From NCBI GenBank assembly GCA_002362175.1, contig DETU01000035.1, positions 17,980 to 30,089 on the forward strand: a DNA stretch of 12,110 nucleotides. The letters run 5' to 3'. The notes under the pieces were generated by a model, which was not told the DNA's origin, did not search any database, and worked only from the letters and a program-made list of their open reading frames with translations. Shown here one piece after another: positions 1 to 6,328 of this stretch (the stretch's first letter is position 1; every line of letters begins with the position of its first letter). Both the position numbers and the translations under genes were made by a program. The stretch comes from Ruminococcus sp. UBA3280. GTDB taxonomy: Bacteria; Bacillota; Clostridia; Oscillospirales; Ruminococcaceae.

Positions 1-919
1 AATTTGTTAAAATTTCCGTAAGTTTTACAACTAAAGGAAGTGTTAATACTGAAAGTATAGTTCCCGCCGTAAATATTTCAGAAGAATAAACTGAATTTTT
101 ATTGTACTTTATGCAGAAAAGAGTACACATAGCAGCAGGCGGAGACGCTGCCGCAACAATTACAGTCATTCTTACTTCTTCATCTACACTGAAAAGTGAC
201 ATAACCAAAGCCAATACAGCAGGTATAATTATCAATTTGACAAGACATATAAAATAAAGTCTTGCATTTTTAAGAAGTTTCGGAACATTCGTTGCCGATA
301 TTGTAACACCTGAAACAATCATTGCCATAGGGGTGTTTATTTCCTTGATGAAATTCAATGCACTTTCAGGAACGGCAGGCAGTTTTATTTTCAGGAAAAA
401 TGTAAGTATTCCGAGAACAATCGCTATCATTGTAGGTGAATAGAATACTTTGACTACCTCTTTCATATTTTTTTCACCGGAAATAATTATAACACCATGA
501 GTCCATACAACAAGATTGAAAACGGTGATAAATGCAGTCAGGTAAAAAACGCCCTCGTCGCCGAAAAGTGCGGACATAAGCGGAATACCCATAAAAGCAC
601 AATTTGAATAAATTGCGGAAAACCGTTCCACTTCCGTATGTCTGCCGTCTTTTTTACGCACAAATATGTAAGCAGTCACCAGTATAACAGCAAACGCCAG
701 CAAGGAAAGTGCAAAGGTAATCAAAAGATTTTTAACAAGCCTTGCCTCGTATTCTTTCTGATATGACATGAAAATAACCACAGGATTGACAACCTGAAGT
801 ACAAACTGTGAAAGTTCCCTGTTCGTGTCACTGCTTATTATCTTCAGTTTCGCACAAAGTACGCCGACTGCTATCAGAATAAGCATTATAATTGTCTGAT
901 TTAAAATAGTTTCAGCCAA
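1..919 (-). CDS. AEC-family (auxin efflux carrier type) permease, C-terminus cut by window edge
   Basis: Membrane permease of the AEC family, which in bacteria exports or exchanges small organic acids and similar metabolites; the substrate cannot be told from sequence. About 306 codons are open to the left edge without a stop, against a usual family length near 310, so only the last few residues are missing. The protein is almost wholly hydrophobic helices. It starts AETILNQTIIMLILIAVGV and carries the family-type signature SNCAFMGIPL at about residues 105-114 and INTPMAMIVSG further on, the two halves of the BASS/AEC-like inverted repeat. The start is TTG at 919-917, chosen because GGAGGGG lies 6-8 bases upstream on the minus strand and no ATG or GTG fits as well. 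It is divergent from cca and has its own promoter. Family call is firm; substrate unknown. Confidence 0.85.
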   Translation of the reverse strand, partial: MAETILNQTIIMLILIAVGVLCAKLKIISSDTNRELSQFVLQVVNPVVIFMSYQKEYEARLVKNLLITFALSLLAFAVILVTAYIFVRKKDGRHTEVERFSAIYSNCAFMGIPLMSALFGDEGVFYLTAFITVFNLVVWTHGVIIISGEKNMKEVVKVFYSPTMIAIVLGILTFFLKIKLPAVPESALNFIKEINTPMAMIVSGVTISATNVPKLLKNARLYFICLVKLIIIPAVLALVMSLFSVDEEVRMTVIVAAASPPAAMCTLFCIKYNKNSVYSSEIFTAGTILSVLTLPLVVKLTEILTN

Positions 920-953
920 TGTAAACCCCTCCGTATTAAAATATTACGAAATT

Positions 954-982
954 ATTTTAGCACAATTTTCCATTGTCGTCAA
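954..982 (-). promoter_or_regulatory. Sigma-A-type promoter of the AEC permease
   Basis: On the minus strand TTGACG (982-977) and TAAAAT (959-954) are separated by exactly 17 bases, giving a start near 947 and a leader of about 28 nt before the TTG start. The spacer contains a small dyad, ACAAT-5-ATTGT (962-976), that a repressor could use, but such AT-rich dyads are common by chance. Confidence 0.7.
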
Positions 983-1002
983 GAGTATCTGAAAACTGAC
1001 TA

Positions 1003-1031
1003 TTGCTTTTCAGAAAAAAAAGTTGTATAAT
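1003..1031 (+). promoter_or_regulatory. Sigma-A-type promoter of cca-pflA
   Basis: TTGCTT (1003-1008), 17 bases, then TATAAT (1026-1031). The predicted start is near 1038, about 25 nt ahead of the GTG start of cca. A 7-bp inverted repeat, CTGAAAA (989-995) and TTTTCAG (1007-1013), overlaps the -35 element. Confidence 0.65.
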
Positions 1032-1062
1032 TATTTTATATACATAAAAAGGAGCTGACTGT

Positions 1063-2388
1063 GTGATTACATACAAAAAATCAGCAGAAATATTAAATCT
1101 TCTTGAAAAGGAAGGATATGAAGCGTATATTGTAGGTGGCTGTGTAAGAGATTCAATAATGGGACGTACATTCCATGATACCGATATAACCACAAATGCA
1201 CTACCCGACGAAATCATGAAAGTCTTTCGTGAATACAAAACTATTCCCACAGGCATAAAACACGGTACTGTTACAGTTATCGCCGACGGAACGCCATACG
1301 AAATAACAACTTACCGTATTGACGGAAAATACACGGATTCACGCCGTCCCGACAATGTTGAATTTACAACAAATCTCCGTGAAGATTTGGCAAGACGTGA
1401 TTTCACAATAAATGCCGTCGCTATGGATTTGAGGGGAAACATATACGATTGTTTCGGCGGTGCAGACGATATCAAAAGGAATATAATAAAATGTGTGGGA
1501 AGTCCCGAAAAACGTTTTGCGGAAGATGCCCTGAGGATTATGCGGGCTGTACGTTTTTCGTCACAGCTTGGTTTTGAAATCGAACCCGAAACCGCAGAGG
1601 CTGTCCACAGTATGAAAAACAGTCTCGGAAATATTTCAAAGGAGCGTATAAGTGAAGAACTTGATAAGCTGATATGCGGAAAAAACTGTATTAATGTTCT
1701 CATGGAATACGGCGACGTTATAACAACTGTAATTCCCGAATTTGAAAGCTGTATAGGTTTTGACCAACATTCACCATATCATAAATATACGGTATGGGAA
1801 CATATAGCCCGTGCGGTAAACCTTGCTCCGCATGATAATATAAAAATGCGTCGTGCATTGCTTTTCCACGATATAGCAAAACCTGTCTGTGCAAAGTTTG
1901 ACGAAACCGGCAGGGGGCATTTCAAAAAGCACGCTGAAATTGGTGCGGAAATGACACGTGATATAATGAAACGTCTGCGTTATGACAGTGAGTCAATAAA
2001 CTATGCGGTAACGCTTATTGCACACCACAGTGAAAAAATCCTCACAAAAACAGATGTTAAAAAGATGATGTCAACTATCGGTGACAAATTATTCTTTGAA
2101 CTTATGGAAATGAAAAAATGTGACAATTCCGCTAAAAACGATTTTGTGCGTGATGAGAATACGGTTCTTGACAAACTTATTGCAGATGGTAGGAGAATTA
2201 TTGAAAACAATGAATGTCGCAATCTGCATATGCTTGCCGTCAACGGCAACGACCTTATAAAAACAGGTCTGAACGGTGCGGAAATCGGCAAAACTTTAAA
2301 TAAACTGCTTAATCTTGTCATTGAGGAAAAACTTCTCAATGACCATGATATACTATTAAATTATATAAAACAGAGGTGTATAAAATGA
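1063..2388 (+). CDS. cca: CCA tRNA nucleotidyltransferase with HD domain
   Basis: Class II tRNA nucleotidyltransferase, a cytoplasmic enzyme that adds or repairs the 3'-terminal CCA of tRNAs from CTP and ATP without a nucleic acid template. Visible motifs run in family order. They are GGCVRD at residues 25-30, the metal-binding DTD at 39-41, RRDFTINA at 111-118, and the nucleotide-selecting EDxxR as E154-D155-R158. A C-terminal HD domain follows with FHD at 268-270, H290 and HH at 321-322. The 441-residue length suits the bacterial enzyme with an HD tail. The start is GTG at 1063, with AGGAG eight bases upstream; a GTG two bases earlier is out of frame. The stop TGA overlaps the ATG of pflA. 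Whether it adds all of CCA or only part cannot be decided here, though the intact EDxxR motif and apparent single copy favour full CCA addition. Confidence 0.95.
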   Translation: MITYKKSAEILNLLEKEGYEAYIVGGCVRDSIMGRTFHDTDITTNALPDEIMKVFREYKTIPTGIKHGTVTVIADGTPYEITTYRIDGKYTDSRRPDNVEFTTNLREDLARRDFTINAVAMDLRGNIYDCFGGADDIKRNIIKCVGSPEKRFAEDALRIMRAVRFSSQLGFEIEPETAEAVHSMKNSLGNISKERISEELDKLICGKNCINVLMEYGDVITTVIPEFESCIGFDQHSPYHKYTVWEHIARAVNLAPHDNIKMRRALLFHDIAKPVCAKFDETGRGHFKKHAEIGAEMTRDIMKRLRYDSESINYAVTLIAHHSEKILTKTDVKKMMSTIGDKLFFELMEMKKCDNSAKNDFVRDENTVLDKLIADGRRIIENNECRNLHMLAVNGNDLIKTGLNGAEIGKTLNKLLNLVIEEKLLNDHDILLNYIKQRCIK

Positions 2389-3140
2389 TTGGTCACATTC
2401 ATTCAACAGAAAGTTTCGGAACGGTTGACGGTCCGGGAGTAAGATTTGTAGTATTTTTTCAGGGCTGTCCGCTCCGCTGTCAGTACTGTCACAATCCTGA
2501 TACATGGGAATTTGGAAAAGGTCACGAAATGACCGCTGAAGAACTTATGAAAGAGTACGACTCATACAAGGAATTCTTCAAATCGGGCGGTATTACAGCA
2601 ACAGGCGGTGAACCACTCGCACAGCCTGAATTTCTTGCTGAACTTTTCTCACTTGCCAAATCAAAGGGAATCCATACCTGTCTTGATACGTCAGCAGGTG
2701 TTTACAATCCGTCCGAACATTCAAAAATTGATGAAGTTCTTAAATATACCGACCTTGTAATGCTTGACATAAAACATATCGACCCCGAAGAACACAAAAA
2801 ACTTACGGGTCTTGACAATCGCCATATCCTTGCTTTTGCAGAGCATCTCCGTGACCTTGATATTCCCGTATGGATAAGACACGTTGTAGTTCCGAACATA
2901 ACAGACAACGACGACGAACTTTTCCGTCTCGGTGAATATCTCTCAACTCTGACAAATCTGAAAGCTTTGGACGTTCTTCCGTATCATGATATGGCTAAAT
3001 CAAAATATAAGGAACTTGGCATAGAATATCCTCTCGGTGATACTCCTGCACTTCCGAAAGAAAGAGCCGTCCACGCAAGAGAGGTAATTATTCAGGGAAT
3101 AAAAGCAGGTTTAAAAGGAGAAAAACACTCGGAAAGCTAA
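2385..3140 (+). CDS. pflA: Pyruvate formate-lyase activating enzyme (radical SAM)
   Basis: Radical SAM enzyme that uses a [4Fe-4S] cluster and S-adenosylmethionine to place the glycyl radical on pyruvate formate-lyase, allowing anaerobic cleavage of pyruvate to formate and acetyl-CoA. The cluster motif CPLRCQYC (C28, C32, C35) sits in the family context FFQGCPLRCQYCHNPDTW. GGEP, typical of SAM binding, is at residues 74-77, and the N-terminal STESFGTVDGPGVRFV is the usual PflA opening. I place the start at the ATG at 2385, three codons inside a possible GTG at 2376, because AGAGGTG at 2372-2378 would then be a ribosome site six bases upstream. This gives 251 residues, normal for PflA. ATG and the cca stop share the bases ATGA, which points to translational coupling. 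The lyase gene pflB is not in the window, so the partner is elsewhere. Confidence 0.93.
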   Translation: MIGHIHSTESFGTVDGPGVRFVVFFQGCPLRCQYCHNPDTWEFGKGHEMTAEELMKEYDSYKEFFKSGGITATGGEPLAQPEFLAELFSLAKSKGIHTCLDTSAGVYNPSEHSKIDEVLKYTDLVMLDIKHIDPEEHKKLTGLDNRHILAFAEHLRDLDIPVWIRHVVVPNITDNDDELFRLGEYLSTLTNLKALDVLPYHDMAKSKYKELGIEYPLGDTPALPKERAVHAREVIIQGIKAGLKGEKHSES

Positions 3141-3157
3141 TGATTTGATTTTCTGTG

Positions 3158-3195
3158 TATAATTTCCGTTAATCCGTCCAAAATAAAGACGGAGG
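3158..3195 (+). promoter_or_regulatory. Possible -10 element and hairpin covering the ribosome site of the M23 gene
   Basis: In the 63-bp gap after pflA there is TATAAT at 3158-3163 but no acceptable -35 element 16-18 bases upstream, so this promoter is weakly supported. Directly after it an inverted repeat, TCCGTC (3173-3178), nine-base loop, GACGGA (3188-3193), takes in the first three bases of the Shine-Dalgarno GGAGG (3191-3195). In RNA it could partly hide the ribosome site. No terminator is visible after pflA, so read-through from cca-pflA is also possible. Confidence 0.35.
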
Positions 3196-3203
3196 TGTTA
3201 TAC

Positions 3204-4025
3204 GTGAAAAAAAATGTATTAACAGAAAACAAAATCAAGGGTTCAAAGGGATTTTATGCTGCTCTCGGAATAAGTGCGGTAATGATTGGTGCAGCGTGTC
3301 TTTTTGCCTACAATCAGGGTGAACAACTCACCGAAGGAAATCTTTCCGCAGGTATAAGCACACCTGTCCCCGAAACTCCGGTTGACAAAAAATACAATAA
3401 TTTACCTAAGTCAACTACCACTGCTTATGTTGTCGCCATGACCCCGACAACCACAACAACCGCCGTTCAGGTACAGGCTGAAACCATGCCCGTTGAAGAA
3501 GTCATAATTGAAACACCTGAAGAAGAATTTCAGGAAGTAATTGACATGGAGGAAGCAGAAGAAGTTGAAGCAGATGCAGATGCGGAAACTCTTGAAACAG
3601 GTGTAAGCAAACTGGAAAATGTAAAATCTCCGCTTGCCGATATTACAAATGTCATAACTTCTTTCAGTGGAACAGAACTTGTAAAAAATGAGACCACAGG
3701 TTCATGGCAGACCCATAACGGCACGGATTTTGCGTCGGAAATTGGTACGGAAGTTTATGCCCTTTCAAACGGTGAAGTAACATCAGTCAAAAAAGACGCA
3801 TTATGGGGAGTTACCGTTGTTCTGGACCACCATAACGGCTTTGTCACAAAATACTGCAATCTTGCGGACGACCTCTCTGTTCAGGAAGGCGATATGCTTG
3901 TAAGCGGTGATATGATAGGCGTTGTCGGACAGACTGCCGACATTGAAAGTGCTCTCGCCCCTCATCTTCATATTGAAATTACTCACAACGGTTCGTTTAT
4001 TGACCCGTTAAGTTCGTTAAAATAA
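3204..4025 (+). CDS. Membrane-anchored M23 (LytM) peptidase-fold protein, SpoIIQ-like
   Basis: Predicted single-pass membrane protein with an extracytoplasmic M23/LytM domain, the fold of zinc endopeptidases that cut peptidoglycan cross-bridges. Start is GTG at 3204, six bases after GGAGGTG; an in-frame GTG at 3195 lies within that ribosome site and is excluded. Order in the 273 residues: basic N-terminus, membrane helix at about 17-36, Thr/Pro-rich then strongly acidic linker (about 65-140), LytM domain (about 160-270). The zinc ligand pattern is complete: H171-x3-D175 and H254-L-H256. Architecture and the stretch LSNGEVTSVKKDALWGVTVV resemble SpoIIQ, the forespore half of the engulfment channel; the B. 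subtilis protein lacks a zinc ligand, whereas clostridial versions keep them. A general cell-wall hydrolase or regulator of one is the alternative. M23 domain is firm; the sporulation role is inference. Confidence 0.8.
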   Translation: MKKNVLTENKIKGSKGFYAALGISAVMIGAACLFAYNQGEQLTEGNLSAGISTPVPETPVDKKYNNLPKSTTTAYVVAMTPTTTTTAVQVQAETMPVEEVIIETPEEEFQEVIDMEEAEEVEADADAETLETGVSKLENVKSPLADITNVITSFSGTELVKNETTGSWQTHNGTDFASEIGTEVYALSNGEVTSVKKDALWGVTVVLDHHNGFVTKYCNLADDLSVQEGDMLVSGDMIGVVGQTADIESALAPHLHIEITHNGSFIDPLSSLK

Positions 4026-4041
4026 CAAAATAAATTAAAAA

Positions 4042-4077
4042 ACGGGTGTACTATATATACACCCGTAATTATTTTTA
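4042..4077 (+). terminator. Intrinsic terminator after the M23 gene
   Basis: A perfect 9-bp stem, ACGGGTGTA (4042-4050) and TACACCCGT (4058-4066), with loop CTATATA, is followed by AATTATTTTTA. It lies 16 bases past the stop codon and directly before the -35 element of the next gene. Confidence 0.85.
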
Positions 4078-4078
4078 C

Positions 4079-4107
4079 TTGACATAAACTCCCATTTATG
4101 CTACAAT
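4079..4107 (+). promoter_or_regulatory. Near-consensus promoter of the zinc-ribbon protein gene
   Basis: TTGACA (4079-4084), 17 bases, TACAAT (4102-4107), with an extended -10 TG at 4099-4100. The predicted start near 4114 leaves a short leader of about 27 nt. The -35 begins almost at the end of the preceding terminator's T-rich tail. Confidence 0.82.
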
Positions 4108-4140
4108 ACAAATAAATTATTTTTTCCGGAGGTTCACTTC

Positions 4141-4905
4141 ATGCATTTTTGCGGATATTGCGGAAAAGAACTTTCCGAAGGCAATCCCTGCGACTGTCGG
4201 GAAAGCATCATTGCCGCCGAAAAACAGAAAAATCATACTGCAGCAAAGGAAATCAAAGCTGCCGCCGCTGCAAACAAACGTCAGCTTATTATAGGGGCTG
4301 TATGTATAATTATAATGATAATAGCTTTTATACGTATAATTATCTTTCTTTTCAGCGGAGGTGCAGACGAATCTGTTGTAAGAAGCACACGTCCCGAATA
4401 TGAAAGACCCATAGAAAACTTTGTAAGTGCATACAATAAAAACAATTCGGAAAAAATGATGAAAATCATGCTTCCGAGCGATTATATAGAACAGTTGAGA
4501 CATGATATCGGAAGTTCGGAGGACTGGGAAGAATACATATCAGAATTCAATGAGAACATAGAAAAGGAAAAAGACCGTCTTGAACTTGTCTACGGTAAAA
4601 ATATAAGGCTTTCCGCCGAAATCATCGACAAAAAGGAACTCAAAAAAACAGAGTTACTGGAAATTACAGAACTTTATGAAGATAATTTTGATACAAAAGG
4701 TATCAAAACAGCATATAAAATAAAAGTTGAATTTCAGATTGAGGGTTATGATGATTATGACATTGACAAACACTGGGTTTATGTTGTCGAAATAAAAGGA
4801 GACGGCTGGCTTATTTGTCCGAAAGGCGACGGATATAATCCTGGAAGTTATATAGGTCTTGACTTTGATAATCCCGATTCCGATGAAAATTCAGACGAAA
4901 AATAA
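4141..4905 (+). CDS. Zinc-ribbon, single-pass membrane protein of unknown function
   Basis: I do not recognise a named family. The 254-residue product opens with a compact zinc ribbon, C4-x2-C7 and C17-x-C19, on the predicted cytoplasmic side. An Ala/Lys-rich helix (about 25-47) follows, then one membrane helix of mostly isoleucine (about 49-71). The outer domain of about 180 residues begins PIENFVSAYNKNNSEKMM, which resembles the first helix of NTF2-like or DUF4878-type domains often found outside the membrane in clostridia. The centre is charged and probably helical; the C-terminus is acidic (DNPDSDENSDEK). Ribosome site CCGGAGG precedes ATG by eight bases. It is bounded by a terminator and its own promoter on the left and by the purA promoter on the right, so it is probably expressed alone. 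A stress-sensing or envelope-linked role is conceivable but unsupported. Confidence 0.75.
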   Translation: MHFCGYCGKELSEGNPCDCRESIIAAEKQKNHTAAKEIKAAAAANKRQLIIGAVCIIIMIIAFIRIIIFLFSGGADESVVRSTRPEYERPIENFVSAYNKNNSEKMMKIMLPSDYIEQLRHDIGSSEDWEEYISEFNENIEKEKDRLELVYGKNIRLSAEIIDKKELKKTELLEITELYEDNFDTKGIKTAYKIKVEFQIEGYDDYDIDKHWVYVVEIKGDGWLICPKGDGYNPGSYIGLDFDNPDSDENSDEK

Positions 4906-4925
4906 ACAAATAAAATTTTTTCTTC

Positions 4926-4961
4926 ATATCACTTGAAATATATGTCATTATGTGATATAAT
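4926..4961 (+). promoter_or_regulatory. purA promoter enclosed in an inverted repeat
   Basis: TTGAAA (4933-4938), 17 bases, TATAAT (4956-4961) with extended -10 TG at 4953-4954. A perfect 7-bp inverted repeat, ATATCAC (4926-4932) and GTGATAT (4952-4958), touches the -35 on one side and overlaps the -10 on the other, 19 bases apart. The promoter is well supported; reading the repeat as an operator is a guess. Confidence 0.8.
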
Positions 4962-4972
4962 GAATTGTAAGT

Positions 4973-4986
4973 GTGCCTGACGGCAC
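4973..4986 (+). other. Small hairpin in the purA leader
   Basis: GTGCC (4973-4977), TGAC, GGCAC (4982-4986) forms a 5-bp GC-rich stem with a four-base loop about five bases after the predicted transcription start. No T-run follows, so it is not a terminator. It may stabilise the 5' end of the mRNA. No purine-riboswitch-like core is visible. Confidence 0.4.
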
Positions 4987-5014
4987 TAATATTATTATGA
5001 AAAGAGGAAAACAA

Positions 5015-6292
5015 ATGCCTGCTAATATTGTTGTAGGAACTCAGTGGGGCGACGAAGGAAAAGGAAAAGTTATTGATATTCTCGCTTCCCGTGCTGATGT
5101 AGTTGTACGTTCACAGGGCGGTAACAATGCCGGTCATACTGTTGTAAACAACGGTGAAGTTTACAAACTCCACCTTATCCCGTCGGGTATTCTCTACCCC
5201 AATACTCTCTGCCTTATCGGTGCAGGTGTAGTACTTGACCCCAAAGACTTTATCGGAGAACTTGACAGTCTCGCAGAAAGAGGAATACAGACAGAAGGTC
5301 ATCTTAAAATTGACCCAAGAGCTCATATCGTTATGCCTTGGCATATCGCACTTGACGGTCTCTCGGAAGCTTTCAGGGGCGGTAAGGACATCGGAACAAC
5401 AAAGAGAGGTATCGGACCTACTTACATGGATAAGTATGAAAGATGCGGTATCAGAATGTTTGACCTTGTTCACCCCGAACTCCTTGCCGAAAAGATTCAG
5501 GCTACAGGCAAGCTTAAAAACAAAATCATTACCGAAGTTTACGGCGGTGAAGCATTTGACCTTGATGCCGTTACTGCTGAATATACAGAATACGGAAAAA
5601 GACTTCTCTCCTATATGGACGACGTTTCCGTTCTTACTTTTGAAGCTTCAAAATCAGGAAAAACAATCATGTTTGAGGGTGCTCAGGCTACTCTCCTTGA
5701 CATTGATTTCGGTACATATCCCTATGTTACTTCATCTCACCCGCTTTCCGCAGGTGTATGTGTAGGTACAGGTATAGGACCAAAGGAAATTACTAATATT
5801 ATAGGTGTTGCCAAGGCTTATACTACACGTGTCGGAAAAGGTCCTTTCCCGACTGAACTTGACGACGAAACAGGTGACCAGATTAGAAATGTCGGCGGTG
5901 AATTTGGTACTACTACAGGAAGACCGAGAAGAACAGGCTGGTTTGATGCCGTTATAGTACGTCATTCAGTAAGAGTAAACGGTCTTGACAGTCTTGCAAT
6001 AAACAAACTTGACACACTCGCAGGTCTTGAAACTCTCAAAATCTGTGTCGCTTACAAGAAACCCGACGGAACTGTTACAGAACATTTTCCGCCCGCTCTT
6101 GAAGAACTTGACGGCTGTACTCCTATTTATGAGGAATTTGAAGGCTTTACAGAAGATATTTCAAAATGTACAAGTTTTGACGAACTTCCCGAAAACTGCA
6201 AGAAATACATTGCACGTCTTGAAGAACTTGTCGGCTGTCATGTAAGCATGGTGGGTGTAGGTCCTGACAGAGCACAGGTTATAGAAAGATAA
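5015..6292 (+). CDS. purA: Adenylosuccinate synthetase
   Basis: Cytoplasmic enzyme of AMP synthesis: joins IMP and aspartate with GTP hydrolysis to give adenylosuccinate, the first committed step from IMP to AMP. The GTP-binding loop GDEGKGK is at residues 12-18, including the catalytic aspartate D13. The catalytic histidine is H41 in NNAGHTVV. Further family blocks seen are GTTKRGIGPTYMDK, TYPYVTSSHPLSAGVCVGTG and TTGRPRRTGWFD. The ATG at 5015 is chosen over in-frame GTG (4973) and ATG (4997) because AGAGGA lies six bases before it, the GTG falls inside the leader hairpin, and the protein then opens like other PurA (ANIVVGTQWGDEGKGK). That gives 425 residues, the normal length. The upstream promoter is strong. 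No terminator separates it from the next gene, so the two probably share an mRNA. Confidence 0.97.
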   Translation: MPANIVVGTQWGDEGKGKVIDILASRADVVVRSQGGNNAGHTVVNNGEVYKLHLIPSGILYPNTLCLIGAGVVLDPKDFIGELDSLAERGIQTEGHLKIDPRAHIVMPWHIALDGLSEAFRGGKDIGTTKRGIGPTYMDKYERCGIRMFDLVHPELLAEKIQATGKLKNKIITEVYGGEAFDLDAVTAEYTEYGKRLLSYMDDVSVLTFEASKSGKTIMFEGAQATLLDIDFGTYPYVTSSHPLSAGVCVGTGIGPKEITNIIGVAKAYTTRVGKGPFPTELDDETGDQIRNVGGEFGTTTGRPRRTGWFDAVIVRHSVRVNGLDSLAINKLDTLAGLETLKICVAYKKPDGTVTEHFPPALEELDGCTPIYEEFEGFTEDISKCTSFDELPENCKKYIARLEELVGCHVSMVGVGPDRAQVIER

Positions 6293-6328
6293 GATAATTA
6301 AAAATATTACAGTAAACGAGGTGATTTA

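Noticed and set aside
3157..3185. GTATA then about 14 bases and GTCCAAAATA, resembling a sigma-F/G promoter ahead of the SpoIIQ-like gene.
   Set aside because: Only a partial match to the -10 pattern, and transcription would start on the Shine-Dalgarno itself, leaving no usable leader.
4920..5014. Purine riboswitch or PurR-type control element ahead of purA.
   Set aside because: No conserved riboswitch core or PurBox pair could be seen; only a 5-bp hairpin and the promoter dyad are present.
5235..5765. 176-codon open frame on the plus strand inside purA.
   Set aside because: It is in another frame of a complete, motif-rich purA, has no ribosome site and no family character; it reflects codon bias of purA.
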